From Owenia fusiformis (Eukaryota > Annelida > Polychaeta > Sabellida > Oweniidae), in contig CAIIXF020000003.1 in NCBI GenBank assembly GCA_903813345.2, forward strand, positions 20,474,931 to 20,538,930: a stretch of DNA of 64,000 nucleotides, given 5' to 3'. Below are positions 11,356 through 22,900 of this stretch, piece by piece. Under the pieces are notes generated by a model that saw only the letters and a list, made by a program, of their open reading frames with translations, was not told where the DNA came from and did not search any database. The position numbers were made by a program, and so were the translations under genes. Position 1 is the first letter of the stretch; the number at the start of each line of letters is the position of its first letter.

Positions 11356-11505
11356 ATGTCAGCACCACAAGTGAGGACATATTCTTATAGTCTCCAACTA
11401 TTTTGTGGTGTTTGGCAGTTGGTGTTTGCCGTTTGGTGTCTGGCAGTTGGTGTTTGGCATCTGTAACAAATGGCAGGTGGTGTCATTTTACATGGTTTAA
11501 TGACT
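11356..11505 (+). repeat. Dispersed repeat GTGACATATTGTTATAGTCTCC, copy
   Basis: It begins TGTCAGCACCACAAGTGAGG, continues ACATATTCTTATAGTCTCCA, and then carries GGCAGTTGGTGTTTG twice before CATCTGTAACAAATGGCAGG. The duplicated GGCAGTTGGTG piece is an internal expansion absent from the other copies. It lies just 3' of SLC7A6OS. Confidence 0.7.
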
Positions 11506-11613
11506 AATCAATAACTGAACAATGAGATGTAGAAACATTGCAAGAATGTTGTATACACTATTATACAACTTGGTATGTTCAATTCATGATTGATGATTAG
11601 GAGAAATGTATTT

Positions 11614-11813
11614 GCATGGGCTTTCAAAAATCAAGAGGAGTGTATGCCACTTTGCGTTACAAACATGAAAATCTCAAAATGAGCATAGCCATAAATATCT
11701 CATGTTTTAGTAGGCTTTTATGTTAAAGAAAAGGCAATTTAGTGTATTTAGAATATGAAATTAAAGCATACATATTATTAAGTTAAACATGGGTTTTCTC
11801 TTGAAAGCCCATG
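11614..11813. mobile_element. 200-bp MITE with CATGGGCTTTCAA ends
   Basis: The left CATGGGCTTTCAAAAATCAAG is mirrored at the right by CTTGAAAGCCCATGG. The same 12-mer ATGGGCTTTCAA or its complement recurs at 38655-38685 (as a hairpin), 49668-49682 and 52973-52985. The interior is AT-rich and non-coding. Confidence 0.55.
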
Positions 11814-12539
11814 GTTAATAACAAAAAGGTTAAAAAATGTTCTGACTTGTTGCATTGTAGGTAATTATTCAAAAAGCAATCGAAATTTTGCGAAAAAATA
11901 TGTGCTTCCATTCTTTTATACAACAAGTAAAATTTTGCAGGAAACAACAAGCTTTCTTTACATTCTTTTTTCAAATTCATGTTTATATTTCTCATTTTGT
12001 AACTCTGTTAAACTTTCTCTACATTCGAAATTACTGTAGATACACTTACTTTGACGTTACTTTTGTAGTGCATTCTCTGAATCTGTCTAAAACGGAAGCC
12101 AAATTAATTGTATCTTCAGTATGCTGAATTCCATTTTGTATCATATTAATTATCAACATGTATGCATATTATCATATTTTTATTTTTGAGTTACTATATA
12201 ACCTATATAAAAAATACAAAATAAGATTTTTTAGTTCTGTTTATTTCGTAATAAAACAATTTACAATATCAATTGTAGACGACATGTAACATCTTAACTA
12301 TTAGCTACATCTCATGCAATCTAGAACATATGATTCCAAAAAGTTCTGTATAGTCAGTGAAATATAACAAAAAGTAACACCCATAGTACATGTAGTAATG
12401 CTAATTGATGGAGTCTTGGAAGTTGCATATCCCTTCTTTGAAAGATATTTGTTAACATTAAAACAAACAAGAACTTTGTTTCTGTCATTTTTAACTGATA
12501 AAATATTTGTATATTGTCTTGTGATCAGTTATGGAAAAG

Positions 12540-12660
12540 ATGTGCTGTACTGTACTGTACTGCACTGCACTGTACTGTTCTGTACTTACTGTACTATACT
12601 GTCACCAGACTGTACTGTTCTTGGTACTTACAGTACTGTACAGCACTGCACGGTACAATT
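12540..12660. repeat. CTGTA-rich simple repeat with inverted halves
   Basis: Runs of CTGTA and CTGCA at the left (GTGCTGTACTGTACTGTACT) are mirrored by CAGTACTGTACAGCACTGCA at the right, so the block can fold on itself. The short open frames read from it are low-complexity (Cys/Tyr/Thr/Leu) and not genes. Confidence 0.8.
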
Positions 12661-12773
12661 GTGATTTTTATTGTTTTTACTTTACTCCGACTCCTGAACA
12701 GGAATATTTTATCGATTTTAATATGATGATTTATTGTGCACAGAGGAGTCTACACAGATGTATTATTGATTTA

Positions 12774-13229
12774 CTGTACACCTGGTTAATTTCATGAGTT
12801 TCAATTCAGCGAATCTTGATTCATCACAATTATGAGGCTATTAAATTTCGGGGATTTCACTTTCATTATCTTTTGAATCCTCAAGCTCTGTACACTAAGT
12901 TGCCTTATGTATGGTATAATGCACCTACTCAATGTCATATTTGAATGAGATTTACAATAACTTTACAATGTTTTAAAACTTGGTCAGCAGTATGCTGCAC
13001 CTCAACCACTATTTATACATTGGAATTTTTTATCTAATAAGCCAGTGTAAGAGACATTGTTGCTGGTATCCCAATAATAACATTTATAAAATAACACTGG
13101 ACAAACGTTTTACACAAAACAAAATGTGCCCCCGGGTAATAACAAATTCTAGGGGATTTAATTGGTTATTGATGATTATTTAACTATAGCGCTAAACAAA
13201 ATGGCAAATGAAAAATACTGGGAGTACAG
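12774..13229. mobile_element. MITE of the CTGTACTCC family, copy 3
   Basis: CTGTACACCTGGTTAATTTC at the left and CTGGGAGTACAG at the right are flanked by TA on the left (12772-12773), while the right TA has become TA-like GTA. GAGGCTATTAAATTTCGGGG near 12832 matches the family interior. Non-coding. Confidence 0.65.
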
Positions 13230-13977
13230 TAGCCTATAACAAAATACATAATGTTCACTAGAGCTGCAAAAAATGACATTGCTGATTAGAAAATAGTGTT
13301 TTACATCTGTACATTGTTTTATTTTATAGTAGAATCAATTTCCACTACACATATTACCCAAATAAAATCTGATTAAGTTTGTACAGGACTTCAACCATGA
13401 ATATGCTTTAGTTTAATTTTGTGCAAGAATTATCATTTTGTTTACCTTGTCCACAATAGTCTAGATTTTAAAGGCAGAATCTGATCTATAGAGGGTGACA
13501 AAATTACAAGCAACATGTATAATTAACCTTCCAATCTATTCCGTACAATATCAAATACAATATCTCCCGAAAGATTCTCAATATGTTATAAATTGGTGAA
13601 GTCATTAATGATTCAAAGTGCAAAAATGAGTGAAAAATGTTTGAATTCTCCCAAACAATAAGAATGGTAACCATTCTTATAGAAAAATGATACATTATTG
13701 TAAAAATCTTTAGTTTTCCTGGAATAAAGTATGCACTTTTGTGATTTTTAGAAAATAGACATGACAAGGAATGACATGAGCCAAATATATTCTAAACTTG
13801 AAACAATTTTTTGTTTAGCCTGCTCGCTATATCTGATTCTCTCTTTAATGCCACTACCTCAAGTGTGACATATTGTAATATTCTCAAACTGTTTTTAAGA
13901 TGGTGTTGGGTGGTTGTAATGTTTTATTACCACTTTCAAACATTATTATGATGTCCCTTTTCTTGTCTCCCTTTCCC

Positions 13978-14854
13978 TTAAACTTCCCCAACATTTTCTC
14001 CATCAGATACACAGTCAGCAACTTCCCCCACATTTTCTCCATCGGATACACAGTCAGCAACTTCCCCCACATTTTCTCCATCGGATACACAGTCAGCAAC
14101 TTCCCCCACATTTTCTCCATCAGATACACAGTCAGCAACTTCCCCCACATTTTCTCCATCGGATACACAGTCAGCGCTTGTGCTATGACTGCCATAAAAT
14201 CCTCTACAAAGCCGACATGTTCTCCCTGTACTGGCAATGGGGATGACACGTACACAAGATGGGCTGTGCATCACTGACAATTCAGAGTCTTCTCCATCTT
14301 TCACCCAGACTTGAGAAAGAGGGTCATCAGCAGTAGATAGCGCACCTATACAGAAATTAAGTTTTTTAAACAAAAGCAAGATGGCCCTTATACTAGATAT
14401 AGTGCGTGAAATTTTTGAAGGAATTCCAAGAGCTTCGAGATTAACCTCACAAGAGGATACTCTAGCTACCATAGTATCGTCAATAGCAATATCAATATCC
14501 AGGGTGATAATATTTCCATTGTTCCTATAGGGAGACCTTCGAGTAATAGTTATCAATCTATCTGTAACATCTGCAACTCCATAGCCACTTTTCAGTGCAA
14601 TTCCCGCTATGAAGTAAAATGAAACAATGGAAGTGTCTTCAATCTTACGAAGACCTTTAAAACATGCTGGCCTTTTAAAATCGGCATCAAAACCTACACG
14701 ACATTTGACTGCATCCTTGAATGTGGAGTTCATTATGGCTGAAAACGATAATTGGCGTATCTTTACAGAGCTGTTTTCAATAAACTCATTGTAAGCATCA
14801 TTGATAAAGACTCTGCTAGAACTTCGTGCATCATACACATAGTGCTGTAATAGC
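13978..14854 (-). CDS. Unknown protein, terminal exon with 13-residue repeats
   Basis: A minus-strand frame starts after a good acceptor (TTTTTTTGTTTCAG, exon from 14854) and runs about 290 codons to a stop at 13978-13980. I do not recognise the main body, which contains ENSSVKIRQLSF and IVSFYFIAGIALKSGYGV and looks globular. Near the end the cysteine spacing CRLCRGFYGSHSTSADC resembles the GCC2/GCC3 type of extracellular motif, followed by five ADCVSDGENVGEV repeats. No signal peptide or membrane segment is visible in this exon, and no upstream exon was found before the transposon at 15289. It could be the last exon of a secreted-protein gene, or a gene fragment carried by a repeat. Upstream phase implies a split first codon. 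Confidence 0.45.
13981..14175. repeat. 39-bp coding minisatellite, five units
   Basis: CATTTTCTCCATC recurs exactly every 39 bases at 13992, 14031, 14070, 14109 and 14148. Because 39 is divisible by three, every reading frame is preserved through the array. On the minus strand it encodes five copies of ADCVSDGENVGEV. The units differ only at a few positions, so expansion is recent. Confidence 0.9.
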
Positions 14855-15288
14855 CTGAAACAAAAAAATAATTGAACTTACACTTTGTATATGTACATGC
14901 AGGGGGCACTTAACTTGAGTGATGTAAATCATGTATAAAATGAGTTCTGTGTTCCTGAAAATAACATGGGACTTCAATTTGGAAGTCATTTGAACTTCTG
15001 AACATACAGAAAAGAATTACCTTTAAGTAATTCTGTATGTTCAGATATTTTAATGGCTTCTCATAAGGGGAATCACACGTTATTTCCAGGAACACATACT
15101 GCATTGTACTAGTAACTACTAGTGGGTCCACATCTTTCAGTTTTGCTCAGAGTACACAAATGTACCTAGGTATTAAGGTGCCATTGTACTTAACAGGAAA
15201 TTACAAAATGACTTTTTCAGCCCTCGGAAAATGTGACTGAATAATAGCTAAAAGTAGCCCCTCAGGAAAGGTCACTGAACAGAATCTT

Positions 15289-16780
15289 GGGTTTACGAAA
15301 AAGACCGACCCAACCTACCACCGACCGGTCGGTGTTTTCCACTGGTAGCCTCAAAACAGGGTTTGAAGAAAATGTGTAAAAGACCGACCATATCATGTAA
15401 AAGACCGAACATATTTGTAGCCTTAAAATATTAATAATTTGATTTTGAATGTCAATCGTTGGACTAGGCAACGTATTACCGATTTTGTACCTTGCAACGA
15501 ATGGCAAGCAAACAAATTGGGCATGACCGTCTCCTCTCGATTAATTGTCCTGCCTTAGGTCCTAACCTATCATTAACCAACCTATCGTTTCTTTTTATGA
15601 AATTAAAACCTGCACATCGCTCCAAAACGCAATCTTGGGTTGTTTCGGGTTGAACTTTATCATTCAATTTGTTGAGCTTAATGAAAGATTATAGAATGAT
15701 GAACAAATGGGGCAAATCTTGTGTATAAATACTTACGATGAATGTGTCATTTCAAAGATTGTTCATCGAATTACTTTGATTGGTGACGACGATATGATTT
15801 TGGAAAGGTTTAAGAGGAGACCTTCGTTCGTTCGAATTTTCATCGGCTAGTTATCAAATATTACACTTCGATTGGATGTTTTAATTGACAAAGGCATATT
15901 CCGTACACCTTTCCTTATCTTGATGTGAAATGAGAAGCTATGATATTGGTTAACACGCCAGAAATGAACATAATATTATTCAAAGCGTATTTCGAAAATT
16001 TTGAAACCGCCATCGATGACGTAATTTGTTTGTCGACTTTTGACCAATCAGCGACGATGTCATCTCAATTCAGATTTACATTATAAGCGTATGTCATCTT
16101 TGAACCCTGGTGTTTCTCCCCCTCTGGAAAGGTTTCTAAATTAAGAACGTGACGTCACTTCCGAATTATAGCATCAAACCTAAGTCGCGTTTAATTACTC
16201 CGAAAATTCATAATACATCGGTGGCCTTGCGGTAGAATGCTCGCTCAGTAGGCAGGAGGCCCGGGTTCGAATCCCGCATAAACTTTTTTTCTTTTTTTAA
16301 CTAAATGATTGTTCTTTGATATTATGCAGAAAAAACAATTCTTATTTACATAAACTTTATATTAGAGCTTGAAAATGTAAAAACAATATATGTCAACATA
16401 TTGCATTTTGGAGCGATGTGCAAACAAAAATGATTTGTTACCAGTCATAGCCTACTGAATACTGAACACGATATAATGCTACATGCGTTCTCTTATCGGG
16501 ATTAAAAGTGACTTACCATTTCAGTACACCATTAGAAAGCTTTTTTTGTCATATCAAATGTAGTTTTTACCAGTTGACGTTTAACAACTGAGAAATCAAA
16601 CATAATGTTACGACGTCAACATCGACGATGTTTGTGTGTTTTTGTTATTGCGTTTCATATGAATGAACTTAATGCAATGTTACGTGCATCTTTATGTAAA
16701 AGACCGTCAGCCGACCACCGACCACATGTACCCAACTGTGGAGAGTGACTGGTCGGTGGTCGGTGTTTTTCGTAAACCCC
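15289..16780. mobile_element. Non-autonomous DNA transposon with 8-bp target duplication (hAT-like size)
   Basis: AGAATCTT occurs at 15281-15288 and again at 16781-16788. The ends GGGTTTACGAAAAAGACCGA and its diverged complement are inverted, with subterminal GACCGACC and GGTCGGTGGTCGGTG clusters. An inner inverted pair, GCACATCGCTCCAAAACGCA (about 15613) and TTTTGGAGCGATGTGC (about 16408), lies inside. No transposase frame is seen. An 8-bp duplication fits hAT, P or Merlin; hAT is the commonest. A tRNA-like SINE piece is enclosed at 16218-16284. Confidence 0.8.
16218..16284 (+). repeat. tRNA-derived SINE-like Pol III unit
   Basis: TGGCCTTGCGGTAG fits a Pol III A box with one mismatch, and GGTTCGAATCC at 16264-16274 is a perfect B box, about 42 bases later. 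A T-run follows from 16284. GAGGCCCGGGTTCGAATCCC is typical of tRNA-like SINE heads. The flanking bases do not pair as an acceptor stem and no clean anticodon arm forms, so this is not a working tRNA gene. Confidence 0.6.
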
Positions 16781-16819
16781 AGAATCTTTTGAATTTTTGA
16801 GAAAATGTGCCCAATATAT

Positions 16820-19175
16820 TATGTCACCACCGAAAAGTGGTGACATATTGTTATGGTCTCCGTTTTTTTGACGGTGGTTGGTGTTTAGTGGTCGGCGGTT
16901 GGCGTCTGTAACAAATTTTTACAACTTCAAATAACTTTACAAATACTTTTTAGACCTAAGTTTTTTTCAAAATCATCTACAAGTTTTCAGAAGTTCAAAT
17001 ATGACTTTAGATTTGAGATTTGACCTTCATTGACCTTCTCAAGATCAAAAATTAGTTATATAGGCATCTTAGCAATAAAATGAAACAAGGCACAGACGTG
17101 AACAATATCGTACCTAAAACACAGCATGTATGTAGAAACATCCCTGAAAATTTCAAATGAATCCCTCAATGGTTTGGCTGAAAACCTGTAGACAAGTCTT
17201 GAAAGTGAAGATTTTAGGACGGAAAATCCAAAATGACCACCTTAAAATTTACCCAGAATGCCCAAAAACTAATCAGTTCTTGACGTTGATATGTAGAAAC
17301 ATCCCTGAAAATTTCAGATGAATCCCTCAAATGGTTTGGCTGAAAACCTGTAGACAAGTCTTGAAAGTGAAGATTTTAGGACGGAAAATCCAAAATGGCC
17401 ACCTTAAAATTTACCCAGAATGCCCAAAAACTAATCAGTTCTTGACGTTGATATGTATAGAAACATCCCTGAAAATTTTCAGATGAATCCCTCAAATGGT
17501 TTGGGTGAAAACCTGTAGACAAGTCTTGAAAGTGAAGATTTTAGGACGGAAAATCCAAAATGGCCACCTTAAAATTTACCCAGAATGCCCAAAAACTAAA
17601 CAGTTCTTGACGTTGATATGTAGAAACATCCCTGAAAATTTCAGATGAATCCCTCAAATGGTTTGGCTGAAAACCTGTAGACAAGTCTTGAAAGTGAAGA
17701 TTTTAGGACGGAAAATCCAAAATGGCCACCTTAAAATTTACCCAGAATGCCCAAAAACTAATCAGTTCTTGACGTTGATATGTATAGAAACATCCCTGAA
17801 AATTTTCAGATGAATCCCTCAAATGGTTTGGGTGAAAACCTGTAGACAAGTCTTGAAAGTGAAGATTTTAGGACGGAAAATCCAAAATGGCCACCTTAAA
17901 ATTTACCCAGAATGCCCAAAAACTAAACAGTTCTTGACGTTGATATGTAGAAACATCCCTGAAAATTTCAGATGAATCCCTCAAATGGTTTGGCTGAAAA
18001 CCTGTAGACAAGTCTTGAAAGTGAAGATTTTAGGACGGAAAATCCAAAATGGCCACCTTAAAATTTACCCAGAATGCCCAAAAACTAATCAGTTCTTGAC
18101 GTTGATATGTATAGAAACATCCCTGAAAATTTCAGATGAATCCCTCAAATGGTTTGGGTGAAAACCTGTAGACAAGTCTTGAAAGTGAAGATTTTAGGAC
18201 GGAAAATCCAAAATGGGCACCTTAAAATTTACCCAGAATGCCCAAAAACTAAACAGTTCTTGACGTTGATATGTAGAAACATCCCTGAAAATTTCAGATG
18301 AATCCCTCAAATGGTTTGGCTGAAAACCTGTAGACAAGTCTTGAAAGTGAAGATTTTAGGACGGAAAATCCAAAATGGCCACCTTAAAATTTACCCAGAA
18401 TGCCCAAAAACTAAACAGTTCTTGACGTTGATATGTAGAAACATCCCTGAAAATTTCAGATGAATCCCTCAAATGGTTTGGCTGAAAACCTGTAGACAAG
18501 TCTTGAAAGTGAAGATTTTAGGACGGAAAATCCAAAATGGCCACTTAAAATTTACCCAGAATGCCCAAAAACTAATCAGTTCTTGACGTTGATATGTATA
18601 GAAACATCCCTGAAAATTTCAGATGAATCCCTCAAATGGTTTGGCTGAAAACCTGTAGACAAGTCTTGAAAGTGAAGATTTTAGGACGGAAAATCCAAAA
18701 TGGCCACCTTAAAATTTACCCAGAATGCCCCAAAACTAATCAGTTCTTGACGTTGATATGTAGAAACATCCCTGAAAATTTCAGATGAATCCCTCAAATG
18801 GTTTGGCTGAAAACCTGTAGACAAGTCTTGAAAGTGAAGATTTTAGGACGGAAAATCCAAAATGGCCACCTTAAAATTTACCCAGAATGCCCAAAAACTA
18901 ATCAGTTCTTGACGTTGATATGTAGAAACATCCCTAAAATTTCAGATGAATCCCTCAAATGGTTTGGCTGGAAACCTGTAGACAAGTCTTGAAAGTAAAG
19001 ATTTTAGGACGGAAAATCCAAAATGGCCACCTTAAAATTTACCCAGAATGCCCAAAAACTAATCAGTTCTTGACGTTGATATGTAGAAACATCCCTGAAA
19101 ATTTCAGATGAATCCCTCAAATGGTTTGGCAGGAAACCTGTAGACAAGCTGAAAAGTGAGACGCCACCCGCCCGC
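16820..19175. mobile_element. Satellite-bearing mobile element 2
   Basis: It opens with TATGTCACCACCGAAAAGTG and GTGACATATTGTTATGGTCTCC, the dispersed-repeat end, followed by GTTGGTGTTTAGTGGTCGGC and CTGTAACAA. It then passes through a short unique stretch into the tandem array. It closes near GAGACGCCACCCGCCCGCC. The same end type plus the same satellite family recur in element 1 at 6557-8105. Confidence 0.6.
17120..19165. repeat. Tandem satellite array 2, about 162/165-bp units with dimeric periodicity
   Basis: The marker TGACGTTGATATG occurs at 17281, 17443, 17608, 17770, 17935, 18097, 18261, 18423, 18584, 18748, 18910 and 19071. The first intervals alternate 162, 165, 162, 165, 162, 164. 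Odd units read TATGTAGAAAC and GGTTTGGCTG; even ones read TATGTATAGAAAC and GGTTTGGGTG. Units are nearly identical. The family is that of array 1 in reverse orientation (GATTTTAGGACGGAAAATCC here). Short open frames read from it are not genes. Confidence 0.93.
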
Positions 19176-19314
19176 CGCCCGTCAAGCTGACTACAATATC
19201 CTACCTCTTGTTAGGTACGATAAAAATCAAATTCCTAACCCTGTTAGGATAATAGATACCCGGTTACCCTGTCACCCGTTTTTTAAACAAACCCTTTCAC
19301 CAGGCGGTTGAGAC

Positions 19315-19702
19315 TGTAGTTCAACAAGTTAAACCCATCCTCCGAACACAGGCCTCCAGAACTCGTACCTCCGGAAGAAGGAAGGAACTTTGTGGATGAT
19401 GTCTGGAACCCTGCGTTCGGAGGATGGTTAAACCCAATACCACGGCTTTCATTTATTAATCTGAATGTTCTTGTTGCCGTGGTTGGGTTTAACTTCCGTG
19501 CTATGCTTTCATTTGTTGCAAATTCTCACTATCAGTTATTAATTAAACGCGCATGGAATTCCATGCGGTACCATAGGCCACCATTAAATTTTTTGCATCA
19601 AGGGCCGAATAGACACGGACGTTAAACCTAGGGCGGGCCACAAGATATGTCAGATAAGAAATAAGGCCCAGACTAGGTTTAACTTGTTGAACTATTGAGA
19701 CT
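19315..19702. repeat. Inverted-end repeat AGTTCAACAAGTTAAACC with inner CATCCTCCGAAC palindrome
   Basis: AGTTCAACAAGTTAAACC (about 19319) is mirrored by GGTTTAACTTGTTGAACT (about 19676). Inside, CATCCTCCGAACACAGGCCT and GCGTTCGGAGGATG form a second inverted pair at 19338-19427. This inner segment, with GGAAGAAGGAAGGAACTTTG, is related to 26516-26700. Non-coding. Confidence 0.65.
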
Positions 19703-19908
19703 GTTGAGTGTTCACAAACTACTTTTTTCTTACCAAAGGGTTGCGAATGTTTGCCCTCTATCCAGCATCATAAGCGTATTTATTACAGGAACTAAGTGTC
19801 AACAGCGCTGCCACACACCTGGAAGAACAGTTGCGACCTGTGAAGAATCTGACGAAAATTTCAGATTTAAATTCCCGAATTTTCGTTCAGTGTAGATTTG
19901 GGGATTTC

Positions 19909-19918
19909 CCGGAAGTGA
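19909..19918 (+). promoter_or_regulatory. ETS-type site upstream of MPHOSPH6
   Basis: CCGGAAGTGA is a full ETS/GABP consensus lying 19 bases before the first MPHOSPH6 ATG. Such sites are common in TATA-less housekeeping promoters close to the transcription start. No TATA box is seen nearby. Confidence 0.45.
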
Positions 19919-19936
19919 CCTAAATACATCCTGTAC

Positions 19937-22900
19937 ATGATGGAAGCACAAGAAAAATCAAAACTCTCCAAAAATGTGCTTCAAATGAAGGTAATGTACA
20001 AATAGATCATTCATAGAGCTCATTGGCGTATCAACTCTCAGATTGGGTATCATACTGTGTGAAATATGTTAATTTTGAGAGGAATGTACACCGTGTAATT
20101 TCGAATTTTTTTTCCTTGAAAATATTGAATCCTCGCTCCTGCCGTCCTCCCCACAGATCCGGAGCCAGATCCAGCGCCTATTGGTTGTAGGCTCAAAGGA
20201 TAAATGGGAAGATAAGACACAAGCCAAAAATGCTATATCAAGAAAATGACCACCCAAAAATTTATCGTATCCTATCGACCACTTTAGATTGTGGTTGTAC
20301 GCCCGATTCATTGGTAAGCCTGTCTTTCTACAATGTCGGAGAATGAACTACACATTGCACTATTAAATGACCTACCTGGATACATTCCAGAGTATTTTAG
20401 AATTCTTTTTATGTTGTTAGATCGCTAATTGTATGGGTTTATCGGCAGAACGAAGAGATTTCAGTTTTTACATCGGAAATATGTCAGCAATTTTCAAAAT
20501 ATCGGAAGGGGAATTCCCCAGGGATTTCCCTCATGACTGGTGCATGCCGGGAACTGAATGGAGGAATTTGACGGTTGAAATAAGTTAAATATTACCCCGG
20601 GGGGTTCACTATATATAAACCTTGACGGGGATCCTCGGTGCATGTGGGGTACCTTTTTCAACGTTTGGTATGGCAATGGACCCATATTTTAGGATTTGGT
20701 ATGGGAATGCCCGGAAATTTCTGACTTCTGAGGTATGGCAATGGTCGGACTTTTGCTCTTCTGGTATGAGAATGGTCGTTGTAGATTAACATTCGTGGTA
20801 TGGCATTGGTCCAGTAGTTGCATATTTGAAGTTGTTTTGGATCGTTTCCCGAAGTATCTTCTTTTCCAGGGCCTTCTTCAACTTTTGAATTTTAGCCCTT
20901 TTCCCGGGAAATGAGAACCAATCATAGGCTTTGATGAAGTATATGATGAAGGTATGGCATTGGTCCCATAATTGGGCATTTGGTATGGCATTGGTCTTAT
21001 ATTTGGACATTTGGTATGCCATTGGTCCTATATTTAGACATTTGGTATGGCCTTTGGGCGTTATTTTGGTTGGTATGGGAACATATTGAAATTTGACAGA
21101 TTGGTATGGGAACATATTGATATTTGAGGCTTCAGCCTAGGACCCCCGTCGAGTTTTATATACAGTGAACCCCCCGGGAATATTACACACAAATATTGCT
21201 ATCAAAAACGAAAATATCTTCTACTGCCGATAAACCCATACAATTGGCGATCTAACAACATAAAAAGAATTCTAAAATACTCTGGAATGTATCGAGGTAG
21301 GTCCATTTGTTTTGGAAATAAGACCAAAATGCGCGATTCATTAGTTCTGAAGTGAAAAAATGCCCGCTGTTAGATTTTGAATTTTGTAACCACAACATGA
21401 CTTCATATATGTCAAAATATTAAGTTGAAACCATATGAGGCAATCCTCCTTGAGGTGCATACAGAATGCCTTTATTTAGAGCCTTGTACATGCATTATAG
21501 CATTTGTCTATATCTAAAATTTAGATATTGTTTCTTCAGTAATAACATGAGTCGTAAATTTAACTTCTTTTGGAGCAAACATTCCAAACATATATCTACA
21601 GGGGGGGGGGCATAAAATGTTACTGATTTTAAAGTGTAATAACTCGATCATTATTGGCATGATTGGTCTCAGGCTTTCTGAGATGGATGCAAGTTTTGAT
21701 CCACATTATTAAGTGTTTTTATGTAAGTTTGCATTTTTTTGTGGCTGCCAATCAATTCACTATGTCCATTTTAGTGTTCTATGCCTAGCTGGCCAAGTAA
21801 TTGCTTGGACACACAATCAAGTTCAGTGGTATTTGGTTGATCTCATGTGTGATATTAGCCTTAAGCTCATCAATTGGGTTGGGATGGATTTGCTAATCCG
21901 TATCCTTTAGTTACCCCCAAAGAAAGTAATTACACAGATTGGCATTTTGATAGTGTAGCGGCCATATGTTTGGGGTCCTGTACGATATTCCAGGCTGCTT
22001 TTAGAGTAATGAGGAGGTGGTCCATCCTGCTGGAAGATGACACTTTTTGTCCTCACCTATCTGTTATTTCTTAAAGCAGGCGGAAAAAACTAGTGGATTC
22101 AGCATCCCAATCTATTACTTTCTCAACACTAAGTGGCCTACTTGTATCTCCTGTGACAGGTTATGTTCTGCTTGTTGATATGTCCAAATAGGTGAAAGTT
22201 AACTTTTTCATATTAAAATTTACTAAGATGGACATGATGATTTGATTGGCAGCCACCAAAAAAAACACAGAGAGGTGGGTATATATAAATATGTAACAAA
22301 ACTTGCATCAATTCTTAGTCATTTCAGAAAGGCTTAGACTAATCATGCCAATAATGAATGAGTTATTACACTTTAAAATCAGTAACATTTTTTGGCTCAC
22401 CCCCTACATTCTGCCATTTCCAGCCTCTTTTTGTCTCATTTTTTGGACATGCGTAATTGGATTTCCAGTAAAACTAAGTAGTTAAATAATCAGAAACATT
22501 TTGATTATGTTTTAGTTCATGCGTCGCAGTGTTGTACGCCTAGATGAAGAACAAAATGCAGAGGAGGAGAAACAAACCATTGATGATGAACACTGGGCAT
22601 ATGACATTCCACAACTCAAAGCAAAGGAGTAAGTACTTGATAATCCCAACGAACAAAGTTTGATGAGAAAAATAGTGAAGCCCTCCATCTATCATTCATT
22701 TGGAAATAGATACAAATATAAGTCAAAGATTTTTTCATCTTCATCAAAAAGATGTATATTTGTAAATGGTTTTATGCAAGAGCTGCCATTTGCAAATGGT
22801 GGAATGGTGATCAAAGGAAAGGAGGATTGACTCCCAGGGTTCCAACTCGATATTCTGCCGTGAGCAAAATTCAACATTAAAACCACCATTTTGTTAATTT

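Noticed and set aside
12398-12797. Overlapping Cys/Tyr/Thr-rich open frames
   Set aside because: They are read from a CTGTA simple repeat; period-5 DNA keeps frames open without coding.
13884-14277. Plus-strand 125-codon and minus-strand 123-codon frames through the 39-bp repeat
   Set aside because: Open only because the unit length is a multiple of three; the third frame, with acceptor and unique upstream sequence, is the better candidate.
16218-16284. Functional tRNA gene
   Set aside because: A and B boxes are good, but the flanks do not pair into an acceptor stem and no clean anticodon arm forms.
18798-18992. 64-codon frame in the satellite
   Set aside because: Falls wholly in the 162-bp tandem array and recurs with each unit; not a gene.
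20786-21115. 109-codon minus-strand frame
   Set aside because: Lies inside the nested 583-bp transposon and is read from its TTGGTATGG repeats.
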